In this document: positions 1 to 7,798 of the stretch, in pieces | How positions within the stretch are numbered: position 1 is the stretch's first letter | How the letters are laid out: each line of letters begins with the position of its first letter | Assembly: GCA_003452395.1 (NCBI GenBank) | Contig: DMOI01000054.1 | Coordinates: forward strand, 98,641 to 130,589 | Source of the DNA: Clostridiales bacterium | GTDB taxonomy: Bacteria > Bacillota > Clostridia > Lachnospirales > UBA12420 | DNA: 31,949 nt | Direction of reading: 5' to 3' | The notes under the pieces: model-generated | What the model was told of the DNA's origin: nothing | Database searches by the model: none | Seen by the model: only the letters and a program-made list of their open reading frames with translations | Made by a program: the position numbers and the translations under genes

Positions 1-37
1 TAAAAATCGATATTTGAATTGTAAACCGTATTTCATA

Positions 38-457
38 TTATGATTTTTGTGTTCGCATAAACTTCATATATGGACTTTCTATTGATTTTTCTTCTTTACT
101 TATATAAAATTCTCTATCAAATAATCCTTCTTCTACCCATTCATCTAATCCTATTCTTCTCATTTCACTATCATCTTTACTAATTTTTTTCAATTCTTCT
201 TCATCTAGTATACAAAATTCAGTTACACCTGGTAGTCCAAACTTCATTGCTTCTTGTCCAATGGCTTTAGCTATTACCATCATATTTTCATGATCTGATT
301 TAAATGGCAATAATGGTAGCATACCTTCTTCATTATACATATTTCGCAACTTTTGAATAGATTCTATTAGCTTTATTGTATTTTCTACTATTTCATCAAG
401 TTCTTTGATATACATGCTACTTTCAGAAGATAAATCAATCTTAATTCCTTTATTCAT
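38..457 (-). CDS. Hypothetical protein, 139 aa
   Basis: I do not recognise this protein. It is soluble and acidic, with no signal peptide or membrane segment. The first ~45 residues look helical and coiled-coil prone (repeated I/L with E/K), followed by a short hydrophobic patch and an acidic C-terminal half. I place the start at the ATG at 457 because a strong GGGGGTGG ribosome site lies just upstream. The longer frame would start at a TTG at 472 inside that site. A promoter (TTGTAA, 16 nt, TATAAT) lies at 491-518. The gene is downstream of ssrA but separated from it by the ssrA terminator, so it is probably its own transcript. It could belong to something continuing left of the window. Confidence 0.7.
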   Translation of the reverse strand: MNKGIKIDLSSESSMYIKELDEIVENTIKLIESIQKLRNMYNEEGMLPLLPFKSDHENMMVIAKAIGQEAMKFGLPGVTEFCILDEEELKKISKDDSEMRRIGLDEWVEEGLFDREFYISKEEKSIESPYMKFMRTQKS

Positions 458-490
458 TGAAACCACCCCCAAAAAGTATTATTTTATTTT

Positions 491-518
491 ATTATATCAT
501 TTTTGGGAGAAATTACAA
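491..518 (-). promoter_or_regulatory. Predicted sigma-A promoter of the 139-aa gene
   Basis: On the minus strand the -35 is TTGTAA (518-513), the spacer is 16 nt and the -10 is TATAAT (496-491). It sits about 35 nt upstream of the ATG at 457. Confidence 0.55.
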
Positions 519-624
519 TAATTTCGTTATTAAATGTATGTTTCCACGAGGGAATGGTATAAAATTTTTATAAATTACCGTTAACTCGCTAAATCATACA
601 TTTGATTCAGACTTTTGATACATA

Positions 625-653
625 AAAAACTCTGTATATAATCCAGAGTTTTT
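625..653 (-). terminator. Intrinsic terminator of ssrA
   Basis: Perfect 10-bp inverted repeat (AAAAACTCTG / CAGAGTTTTT) with a 9-nt loop. On the minus strand it ends in a T run, 25 nt beyond the tmRNA 3' end. No other gene needs it. Confidence 0.85.
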
Positions 654-677
654 ATTATATCTTATTAGTTCCTATTA

Positions 678-1026
678 TGGAGATGGCGGGTATCGAACCC
701 GCGTCCAAAGATCTGTTACAAAGAGCTTCTACTATTATAGTCTTTAATTTCAGCTTCCCTTCGCCCTACGTCTAAAGACAGACTTAAGTCAAAAGTATCT
801 CTAAATCTTAAAACTTATTCGAGAAGATAAGTTTTAGTTCCTCGCTAAACCGACGCTTTATCTCAAACTGCGAGACTGTAAGAGTAAAACGATACACGCC
901 TAATTAGGCAGCGTATGCTAAATTATTGTCTGCGTTTAAATTTAGTTAGCAGTTTTTAACGTAGATCCACTAACTACGAATAGCTACTCCAAGCTTCACA
1001 ACCCCTGTCGAAACCTTTACATCCCC
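678..1026 (-). ncRNA. ssrA: tmRNA (ssrA), tag ADNNLAYAA
   Basis: Transfer-messenger RNA that rescues stalled ribosomes together with SmpB. The 5' end GGGGATG (1026-1020) pairs with CATCTCC (685-679) as the acceptor stem, with one G-U pair, and A678 is the discriminator. A T-arm with GGTTCGATACC precedes it. The next bases are TAA, so CCA is not encoded and must be added. The tag reading frame runs from GCA at 933 to the TAA at 906-904. It encodes ADNNLAYAA, which becomes AADNNLAYAA with the charged alanine and ends in the usual -AA degradation signal. Length about 349 nt. The 5' end is only 6 nt from the smpB stop codon, so processing from an smpB transcript or a promoter inside smpB are both possible. 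I found no clear -35 there. Confidence 0.97.
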
Positions 1027-1032
1027 TTATAT

Positions 1033-1491
1033 TTAATATGAGTTTTTTTCACTCATTGCTTGCTTTATTCTTTTTTCTGAGTCACGTTTTGCTATTGTGT
1101 CCCTTTTGTCATAAAGCTTTTTACCTTTTGCGATTGCTATTTCTATTTTTACATAACATCTTTTGAGATAAACTTTTGTTGGAACTATTGTATATCCAGT
1201 TACTTTTGATGAGCCTATAAGTTTGTTTATTTCTTTTTTACTTAAAAGTAACTTTCTAGTTCTAATAGGATCTTTATTAAATATATTTCCCTTTTCATAA
1301 GGCTTTATATTCATATTATATATAAATACTTCACCTTTGTCAACCCTTATATGACTTTCCTTTATGCTACAATTCCCCATTCTCATAGACTTTACTTCTG
1401 TGCCTACAAGTACAAGACCTGCTTCAAATGTTTGCTCAATAAAATAATCATAATATGCTTTTTTATTTTGAGCAATAGTTTTATTTTCCAT
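1033..1491 (-). CDS. smpB: SsrA-binding protein SmpB
   Basis: SmpB binds the tRNA-like part of tmRNA and places it in the A site of stalled ribosomes. The 152-aa length is typical. The N-terminus (NKKAYYDYFIEQTFEAGLVL) and the GTEVKSMR segment are the family signature. The C-terminus is a basic tail (KRDTIAKRDSEKRIKQAM region) that in known SmpB fills the mRNA channel. The ATG at 1491 follows GGGGTTGA. The tmRNA gene begins 6 nt after its stop codon, which supports both calls. A weak hairpin separates it from the upstream SLH gene. Confidence 0.98.
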   Translation of the reverse strand: MENKTIAQNKKAYYDYFIEQTFEAGLVLVGTEVKSMRMGNCSIKESHIRVDKGEVFIYNMNIKPYEKGNIFNKDPIRTRKLLLSKKEINKLIGSSKVTGYTIVPTKVYLKRCYVKIEIAIAKGKKLYDKRDTIAKRDSEKRIKQAMSEKNSY

Positions 1492-1516
1492 TTTTTCAAC
1501 CCCATCCGTAGAAATA

Positions 1517-1544
1517 AAGGAATCTCACCTTAGTTATATTCCTT
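1517..1544 (-). terminator. Weak hairpin between SLH gene and smpB
   Basis: AAGGAAT/ATTCCTT, 7 bp, with a 14-nt loop, followed on the minus strand by TATTTCT. It may reduce read-through from the SLH protein gene into smpB. The T run is poor, so this is tentative. Confidence 0.35.
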
Positions 1545-1570
1545 CCATTTCTAATAGTTATTATTTTTCC

Positions 1571-3334
1571 TTATCCTAAGACTGCTCTTAGTTTACTTAT
1601 GATTTTGCTTGCTTCTGCTCTTGTAGCAGTATTCGCAGGCTTAAATGTATTATCTGGATATCCACTGATTATATCATATTTCACAGCTATATTCAATTCA
1701 TTTATATATTTTACTTTATTTGCATCAGTAAAAAAGTTTGAAAAATTATCTATATCGTTTTGTGCACCTTTTTTATATATTATTGCTCTAGCCGTTATAA
1801 ATGTCATCTCTTCTCTTGATATTTTGTCATTTATTCTAAGATTTTTGTATCCTGCTCCATAATCTTTTTCTGTTATTAGTCCAATATCTTTAGCTGCTCC
1901 CAAATATCCGTCTTTTATAAACCAATTTGTTGTATTTGTTTGTTTATAAGATGTTAAGTTTACTTTTAAAATTCTAAGCGTTAATGCTAAATACTCAGCT
2001 TTTGTAATACTACTTTCTGGTTTATACGTACCGTCATCGTAACCCTTTATAGTACCACTCGCAACTAATTGTGTGATGTATTTATATGCCCAATGCGTAT
2101 TTTTCATATCTTTAAATGTTGAATTTACATTTATATATATATCTCCATTGTTTGCACTGTATACTTGTTGTAAACTCCCATTATTAGCAACTGAAAAGTC
2201 TATTTTATATTCATAAGATGAAAACATAAAATTATTCTCGTCCTTTATAAATAATCTTAATAAATATTTACCTTTATAATTCTCCATTATAACTCTTGCG
2301 CCACCATTTGGCTGTTCCATCATATAACTGCCTAAATATGCGCTCATTTCTTCCCCAGTTTTTACAGTTTTGATCGGCACTGGAAAACTATTATCTCCTT
2401 CTTGATACATTACTAAATTATACTCATACTTTCTACTATCTTGCACTTCATCCCACATTATTTTATAGGATTTATATTTACTAAGTAATGTCTTTTCTTC
2501 GACAAGCTGCAGTTTTGGTCTATTAGGTAATGTTTGTTGAGTTAAACTTAACCCTGCAAGTCCTTGCCAATACTGTTTTAGCCCTTTTACTTCCATTGCT
2601 AGCGGTATGTCTAAATTTTCCTGAGGAAGTAAATTAAATATATTTGATGCATATCTATAATCCGATATATTGTTTAATATTCTATCTTTTACATCCATAT
2701 AATCTACACTCTTTTTTGAGAGAGGCGAACCAAATAGCTGAACATAGTCCTCCGCAGCTATCTCAGTAACATCCCACTTGTGTTCGTAATTATCTTGGTA
2801 CAAATCCTCATAATATTTAACTTTAGAAAATTTCGTGAGACCTCTAGCTTTCGAATACCCTGTCTCTTTCCATTCAGAAAAATATTTATTCTCTTTTGTA
2901 ACAAGGTAGTACATCGTAAAATGATGTCCATACTCGTGTGATAGAACTTTAGCTATGTCCGATACCTGCGTATATGAATTCATATCAAATATTTCTATAT
3001 AATTATCCTTTAAGTATGTATAATTGTCTTTGCTATCTACTTGTATTGATGGTTTATAAAGCCCTGCAACTCCCTCTGGGGTATCTGGATAAAAGTATAC
3101 AGTACTTAAAAATAATATTTCTTTTGACATAGAATTCTTTGAAAATTCAATATATATACTTTCTAATTTTTCTTTTGTTCCCCAGTTTTTAGAAAAGCTA
3201 ACAAATCTAACTCCCATTGGAGTTTCATATGTTATTATTGGTTTGCCATACTCTGCTCTTTGTTCTGCAAAAGAAACATTTATCATTACTACTAAAAATA
3301 GTATGTTTAAAATCAATATTTTTACTCTTTTCAT
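1571..3334 (-). CDS. Secreted HExxH metallopeptidase-like protein with three SLH repeats
   Basis: 587 aa. Residues 1-24 are a signal peptide. An HExxH zinc motif lies at 133-137 (HEYGH) in the context VLSHEYGHHF, and E195 in EIAAEDY is a plausible third ligand, as in gluzincins. Residues about 275-385 look like an Fn3/Ig-type beta domain. Three S-layer homology repeats follow at about 407-456, 470-520 and 533-585; the first has GYDDGTYKPE and the last GYPDNTFKP. SLH repeats usually bind pyruvylated cell-wall polymers, so I infer a wall-anchored surface peptidase. The substrate is unknown, and catalysis is not assured because I cannot assign the peptidase family. The ATG follows GGGGTGATGGT. 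The 3' end is 80 nt from smpB. Confidence 0.85.
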   Translation of the reverse strand: MKRVKILILNILFLVVMINVSFAEQRAEYGKPIITYETPMGVRFVSFSKNWGTKEKLESIYIEFSKNSMSKEILFLSTVYFYPDTPEGVAGLYKPSIQVDSKDNYTYLKDNYIEIFDMNSYTQVSDIAKVLSHEYGHHFTMYYLVTKENKYFSEWKETGYSKARGLTKFSKVKYYEDLYQDNYEHKWDVTEIAAEDYVQLFGSPLSKKSVDYMDVKDRILNNISDYRYASNIFNLLPQENLDIPLAMEVKGLKQYWQGLAGLSLTQQTLPNRPKLQLVEEKTLLSKYKSYKIMWDEVQDSRKYEYNLVMYQEGDNSFPVPIKTVKTGEEMSAYLGSYMMEQPNGGARVIMENYKGKYLLRLFIKDENNFMFSSYEYKIDFSVANNGSLQQVYSANNGDIYINVNSTFKDMKNTHWAYKYITQLVASGTIKGYDDGTYKPESSITKAEYLALTLRILKVNLTSYKQTNTTNWFIKDGYLGAAKDIGLITEKDYGAGYKNLRINDKISREEMTFITARAIIYKKGAQNDIDNFSNFFTDANKVKYINELNIAVKYDIISGYPDNTFKPANTATRAEASKIISKLRAVLG

Positions 3335-3475
3335 ACCATCACCCCGTCATTACTATTATTAATACACCATGTGAAAATCTTTTATAATATTCATACAACT
3401 TATATAGTATACAACAAAATTATTGAGAAACTATTACGATAATATTAAATATCTGTAAAATTTTATTTTTCTACT

Positions 3476-4234
3476 CTAATAGACAAATTGTTTCAATGCT
3501 TCTCTAAGTTCTACAACATTAAATATCGTGTTAGCACATGGTCCATTTGGAGTCTTATTTAATATTCCATAAGTAGGCGCGTTTTCCGTATCAATTATAC
3601 CTTCTATAAGATCTCTTTCACAAGCAATGGCTATTATAAATTTGGGCATTATATCTTTTATTTTCTTGCGTGCAGCTGTTCCACCATTTGCAACAAAAAT
3701 ATTTATGTCAAATTCTTTTTTAATTTTATTTAGTTCATTTATACCACATAATCCACATTTTCTACATAATTCTATATTTTCTGTTAGTTTTATTTCACAT
3801 TTTGAGTTTTGGATACAATGTGGGACTAGTATCAATATATCTTTTTTATTAGTTTTTTTATTAAGACTTTCTACTGCAGTATTATTGTTCTTGATAAAAA
3901 ACCTTCTTATATATTTTTTATCAATTTTTAAAAAGTCAGCTATTGCTATTATTATAAAATATTCCATCTTATTTATTATCTTTATTTGAGTATAATTTAA
4001 AAAATATATCTTTTCATTCTTGAAAATAAGAATAAGAATTTGTGTTATTATAACGAAAATTAGTGCCCATATCATTATTATTATTGAAATGACGTATAAC
4101 ACAAAACCATATATTGTTTCATTGCCTATATTTTTTATTGTAATAAAAGAAATAACTACACCTAAAAAGATCATTATAATCCACGTTGAAATGTTTTTTA
4201 GTACCATTAATTCATCTAATCTTTCTTTCTGCAA
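3476..4234 (-). CDS. DUF116 family membrane protein
   Basis: 252 aa. Two hydrophobic segments near residues 14-35 and 45-72 anchor it in the membrane. The cytoplasmic part carries the DUF116 pattern: VPHCIQ, then a cysteine group ending CRKCGLCG, then VANGGTAARK, ACERDL and GPCANT. The conserved cysteines suggest a metal or Fe-S centre, but no function is established for the family to my knowledge. I prefer the TTG at 4234, which has AAGGTGA 5 nt upstream. A GTG at 4243 in the same frame overlaps that ribosome site. A perfect palindrome at 4321-4360 lies upstream. No linked gene suggests its pathway. Confidence 0.85.
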   Translation of the reverse strand: MQKERLDELMVLKNISTWIIMIFLGVVISFITIKNIGNETIYGFVLYVISIIIMIWALIFVIITQILILIFKNEKIYFLNYTQIKIINKMEYFIIIAIADFLKIDKKYIRRFFIKNNNTAVESLNKKTNKKDILILVPHCIQNSKCEIKLTENIELCRKCGLCGINELNKIKKEFDINIFVANGGTAARKKIKDIMPKFIIAIACERDLIEGIIDTENAPTYGILNKTPNGPCANTIFNVVELREALKQFVY

Positions 4235-4320
4235 ATTAATCACCTTGACTTTCAGTTTTTATAATAAACTCTGTGTTATATTACTATTAACCCTAAATAC
4301 TAATATAATTTTACACTCAT

Positions 4321-4360
4321 TTATAAAAAAATACAAGCTTTTGCTTGTATTTTTTTATAA
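4321..4360. terminator. Perfect 18-bp palindrome, terminator-like in both directions
   Basis: Two exact 18-nt arms (TTATAAAAAAATACAAGC and its complement) flank a TTTT loop. On either strand the hairpin has a C/G core (CAAGC/GCTTG) followed by seven T, the form of a bidirectional intrinsic terminator. It lies between two divergent genes, where neither needs a 3' end. Confidence 0.7.
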
Positions 4361-4366
4361 ATACTA

Positions 4367-4395
4367 TTGTATTTAAGTTAGTTATGTTGTAAAAT
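4367..4395 (+). promoter_or_regulatory. Predicted promoter of the PH-domain gene
   Basis: TTGTAT, a 17-nt spacer and TAAAAT at 4390-4395, directly after the palindrome. Transcription would begin only about 12 nt before the ATG, so the leader would carry little more than the ribosome site. Confidence 0.45.
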
Positions 4396-4413
4396 ATAAT
4401 TCGAGGTGATGTT

Positions 4414-4920
4414 ATGACTAAACAAGATGATGTGATATTTACAGGTAGACCTTCACGGTCTCTAATAGTAATTGAGTTAATATTTATTGCAACTTTATTT
4501 GTATTATTATTTACTATGTTATTCTTTTTTAACCAGTTTTTTCATATCGAAGAGAATTGGGATATATTTAATTATTTATGTTATTCACTACTTGGTTTTT
4601 TTTCCTTATTTAGAATGCTTAAAGTAACTATAAAGGTTTACTCTGTACATTATACATTAACAAAACAGGTACTAGAGATAAAAACAGGCTTACTAAATAT
4701 TAGAACAGACATTATTCAGCTTTATCGAATAAAGGATATTGTCGATTTTCAACCTTTTGTTTATAGATTTTATAATATTGGTGATGTTTCGATTCTTAGC
4801 ACTGACATTTCACATCCAAACTTAACTTTATCTGCTATAGACGATTTCAAAACTTTGAAAAATCAAATTAGAGAATTAGTAGAAAACACAAAAGGAAATG
4901 CTGTTTTAGAGACAATATAA
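4414..4920 (+). CDS. PH-domain (bPH2-like) membrane protein
   Basis: 168 aa. A short cytoplasmic N-terminus (VIFTGRPSRS) is followed by two membrane helices at about 17-42 and 52-70. A beta-rich domain follows (YTLTKQVLEIKTGLLN, then IIQLYRIKDIVD and IGDVSILSTD). This order of segments matches the YdbS/YdbT-type bacterial PH domain proteins. Their precise role is unclear; a membrane-associated function is likely. The ATG at 4414 follows GAGGTGATGTT. It is the only plus-strand protein gene that I trust in the window. It is closed off by palindromes on both sides and its stop codon is the first base triplet of the downstream palindrome. Confidence 0.8.
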   Translation: MTKQDDVIFTGRPSRSLIVIELIFIATLFVLLFTMLFFFNQFFHIEENWDIFNYLCYSLLGFFSLFRMLKVTIKVYSVHYTLTKQVLEIKTGLLNIRTDIIQLYRIKDIVDFQPFVYRFYNIGDVSILSTDISHPNLTLSAIDDFKTLKNQIRELVENTKGNAVLETI

Positions 4921-4945
4921 AATGTCCACACTTGTGGACATTTTA
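4918..4945. terminator. Bidirectional terminator shared by the PH gene and motB
   Basis: Perfect 13-bp arms TAAAATGTCCACA / TGTGGACATTTTA with a CT loop. The outer TAA of the left arm is the PH-gene stop codon (4918-4920). The outer TTA of the right arm is the complement of the motB stop (4945-4943). One symmetric hairpin therefore ends both convergent genes. Confidence 0.88.
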
Positions 4946-5731
4946 TTTTATACTTTTTTGTAATTTAGGTCCAACATTAGAAACTGAGGGTGGTACTGAT
5001 CCTTGGTAGCTACTGTTTATAATAACAATATTTACTCTTCTATTTTTAGCTTTATTTGCAGCCGTTGTATTTGGTACTTTAGGTCTAAACTCACCATAAC
5101 CTACCGCAAATATCCTTTCTGGGCTTATTTTACCACCATCTACTAAAAATCTAACCACAGTTGTAGCTCGATCTGCCGACAGTTCCCAATTTGAAGGAAA
5201 CTGTGCACTCCTAATGTAATCGCTATCTGTATGGCCTTCTATGCTAATTTGATTTGCATACAGTTCATTTATTATTTGTGCTATACCTAAGACTATACCC
5301 TTAGAACCTTCATTTATTTTAGCACTACCACTCTCAAACAGTATATTATCTGTTATAGATATAACTAGTCCTCTCTCTTCCTTAGTTACAGAAACAAACC
5401 CTGAAAGATTGTTTAATTTTATTAATTCATTCACCTTATTTTCAATTTCCGCCATTCGTTTCTTTTCTTCTGTATTAGCAGATTTCTTAGCTTTTTGCTC
5501 TGCTTCCATTTCTATAATCGAGGTTTTATCAAGTTCCATTTCTATCATACTTTCTGGTTTTTTACCACTCATTACATCGCTTAACGATTCTGCTAATGCC
5601 GCGTATTTAGTTTGATCTACGCTACTCATAGCATATAGTATTATAAAGAATATTAAAAGTAAATTCATCAAGTCTGCGTAAGTTAGTAACCAACGCTCAG
5701 AAGTATCTTTCTCGACTTTTGTTTTACTCAT
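4943..5731 (-). CDS. motB: Flagellar motor stator protein MotB
   Basis: 262 aa. MotB anchors the stator to peptidoglycan and carries the ion-binding aspartate. The N-terminal WLLTYADLMNLLLIFF places that residue at Asp20 in the single membrane helix (about 15-37). A charged helical linker with KK/EE-rich segments follows (about 50-120). The C-terminal OmpA-like domain (about 125-250) contains IEGHTDSD, ELSADRA and NRRVNIVI, the peptidoglycan-binding signature. The ATG overlaps the motA stop (ATGA), so the pair is translationally coupled. Whether it uses H+ or Na+ cannot be decided safely from this sequence. Confidence 0.96.
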   Translation of the reverse strand: MSKTKVEKDTSERWLLTYADLMNLLLIFFIILYAMSSVDQTKYAALAESLSDVMSGKKPESMIEMELDKTSIIEMEAEQKAKKSANTEEKKRMAEIENKVNELIKLNNLSGFVSVTKEERGLVISITDNILFESGSAKINEGSKGIVLGIAQIINELYANQISIEGHTDSDYIRSAQFPSNWELSADRATTVVRFLVDGGKISPERIFAVGYGEFRPKVPNTTAANKAKNRRVNIVIINSSYQGSVPPSVSNVGPKLQKSIK

Positions 5732-6534
5732 TTACCTTCCTCCTTATACTCATCATCACTCTTTGGTTTTTCAGTATGTTCTGTAAATGCTAAACTTAAT
5801 TTTTCCGCTATAATTCTTGGGTTTTCTCCTGATTGTATTGATAATACCCCTTCTACTACAAGTCTACCTATATTTTGTTCTTTTTGAGATTTTGCTTTTA
5901 TTCTTGTTGCAAAAGGTAAATAAAATACATTTGCAAACATAACTCCGTACATAGTAGCTACGAATGCAACAGCTATGCTATGTGCAAGTGCATTTGTATC
6001 ACTTCCCATATGTGATAATATCGTTACCATACCCATAACAGTACCTAAAACTCCCATTGTAGGTGAATATCCCCCCGCAGCTTCCCATATTTTAGCAGTA
6101 CTTTCATATTTAGTTTCTACAAATTCCAATTCACTAAGTAATATTTCTTTTACTAGTTCTTGATTTACACCGTCAACAACAAGTTCTATCCCTCTTTTAA
6201 GTAACTGGTTCTCTGCTGTTTGCACTTCACTCTCAAGGCTTAGTAATCCTTCTTTACGAGCTTTTTCTGACAAACTCACTATGTAATCTATTATTTCTTG
6301 TTCATTATATTCTTTTTTTGTAAAAACTACTTTGAGTGACCATATAAGTTTTTTTAATTCTTTACCTGGAAAAGATAAGGCAACAGCACCTATCGTACCA
6401 CCAAATACAATAGCTGCAGATGTAGGTTGTACTAATGCTATAAATGCACCAAAGTCATATTTTGCCTCCATTAAATAGCCTAATAATATACCACCCATAC
6501 CAATAAGTATCCCTATGATTGCACCTATATCCAT
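5728..6534 (-). CDS. motA: Flagellar motor stator protein MotA
   Basis: 268 aa. Four membrane segments are visible: two near the N-terminus (about 3-25 and 30-55) and two in the C-terminal third. Between them is a large cytoplasmic loop with the charged residues expected for contact with FliG. The segment GGYSPTMGVLGTVMGMV carries the conserved proline of the third helix. MotA and MotB form the ion channel that drives the flagellum. I choose the ATG at 6534, which follows GGGAGGTGAATAT. A longer frame to 6558 would run through that ribosome site. It overlaps motB by 4 nt. No other flagellar genes are nearby. Confidence 0.96.
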   Translation of the reverse strand: MDIGAIIGILIGMGGILLGYLMEAKYDFGAFIALVQPTSAAIVFGGTIGAVALSFPGKELKKLIWSLKVVFTKKEYNEQEIIDYIVSLSEKARKEGLLSLESEVQTAENQLLKRGIELVVDGVNQELVKEILLSELEFVETKYESTAKIWEAAGGYSPTMGVLGTVMGMVTILSHMGSDTNALAHSIAVAFVATMYGVMFANVFYLPFATRIKAKSQKEQNIGRLVVEGVLSIQSGENPRIIAEKLSLAFTEHTEKPKSDDEYKEEGK

Positions 6535-6575
6535 ATATTCACCTCCCAAAAACCACATTACTAGTTCCTATGTTA

Positions 6576-6603
6576 AGTATACACTGTAATTTTCAAAAGT
6601 CAA
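6576..6603 (-). promoter_or_regulatory. Predicted sigma-A promoter of motAB
   Basis: On the minus strand: TTGACT (6603-6598), a 16-nt spacer and TATACT (6581-6576), about 42 nt before the motA ATG. It looks like a housekeeping promoter. I saw no flagellar sigma-28 type TAAA/GCCGATAA element here. Confidence 0.6.
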
Positions 6604-6630
6604 TATTTTACGACAAAAGTTTTTATCAAA

Positions 6631-7741
6631 TTACAATTTTACTTTCCAATTTAGATATTGATTTATAAACATATCTATTTCGCCATCCATAACGGCATTT
6701 ACATTACCTGTTTCTGTATTCGTCCTATGATCTTTTACCATAGTATAAGGACAAAAAACATAAGAACGTATCTGACTTCCCCATGAAATGTCAGATAACT
6801 CACCTTGAATATTTTTTATCTTTTTTTCGTTTTCTTCTTCTTGTCTTTCATAAAGTTTTGCCTTTAACATTTTCATAGCTCTATCTTTGTTTTTGTGCTG
6901 TGATCTTTCATTTTGACATTGAACTACTATTCCTGTTGGAATATGTGTTATACGTATTGCCGAGTCTGTTTTGTTTATATGTTGCCCACCTGCTCCGCTA
7001 GCTCTATATGTATCTATTCGAATTTCATCGTCTTTTATGTCTATATTAACATCATCATTTATTTCTGGCATAACATCACATGATGCAAAAGAAGTATGAC
7101 GTCTCCCCCCTGAGTCAAATGGAGATATTCTAATCAACCTATGTACACCTTTCTCACCTTTAAGGTATCCATAAACATTTTCCCCATTTATTTGTACAGT
7201 TACTGACTTTATACCAGCCTCGTCACCCTCAAGATAATCAAGTATTTCAGTGCCGTAACCTTTTTTCTCCGCCCATCTTGAGTACATTCTAAATAACATT
7301 TCTACCCAATCACAAGCTTCTGTCCCGCCTGCTCCAGAGTGTAGAGTGATTATTGCATTACTTTTATCATATTCGCCATATAAAAGTGTATTAAGACGTA
7401 TTTCTTGAAAATTATTTAAAAATTTCTTATACCCTTCCTTTATTTCTGATGCCAAACTCGAGTCATTTTCTTCTATAGCCATCTCTATTAAAATGTCTAA
7501 ATCTTCAAACTCACCATTTAATTTATAAAAGGTTGCTACTTTATCTTTCATTTGCTTCATTTTTTGCAAAACTTCTTGTCCCTTATCTGGCTCATTCCAA
7601 AAATCAGGATCCATTATTGTTTCTTCCACAGCTTTTACTTTTTCCTCTAAGCTGGCAATGTCAAAGTGACTCCTTAAGCTCTTTTAATTTTGCACCATAT
7701 ATTTTGAGCTCTTGTTTTATTTCCTCTAAATCAATCATCAT
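6631..7741 (-). CDS. prfB: Peptide chain release factor 2 (programmed +1 frameshift)
   Basis: RF2 ends translation at UGA and UAA. Translation starts at the ATG at 7741 after GGAG and reads 26 codons ending ...AAG GAG TCA CTT. An in-frame TGA follows at 7663-7661. A +1 shift on CTTTGAC (7666-7660) continues with GAC ATT GCC and gives a 369-aa protein. An internal Shine-Dalgarno-like AAGGAG is 3 nt before the CTT, as in other prfB genes. The stop-codon reading motif SPF falls at about 206-208 and the catalytic GGQ at about 251-253, the usual RF2 positions. The frameshift is regulatory, not damage: low RF2 favours shifting over termination. It lies 57 nt downstream of secA. Confidence 0.97.
7660..7675 (-). 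promoter_or_regulatory. RF2 autoregulatory frameshift site
   Basis: AAGGAG (7675-7670), then TCA, then the slippery CTT followed by TGA C. The stop at 7663-7661 is read by RF2 itself, giving feedback control. Confidence 0.95.
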
Positions 7742-7798
7742 AAAATCCAACTCCTAATTTTTTATTTACTAAGGTAGTACGTTTGTTTATAAATATTC

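Noticed and set aside
3627..4376. Plus-strand open frames opposite the DUF116 gene
   Set aside because: They are antisense to a clear family member and hydrophobic only because of T-rich antisense codons.
7661..7663. In-frame TGA early in prfB, as if the gene were broken
   Set aside because: It is the programmed RF2 frameshift site with CTTTGAC and an upstream AAGGAG; the downstream frame is intact.
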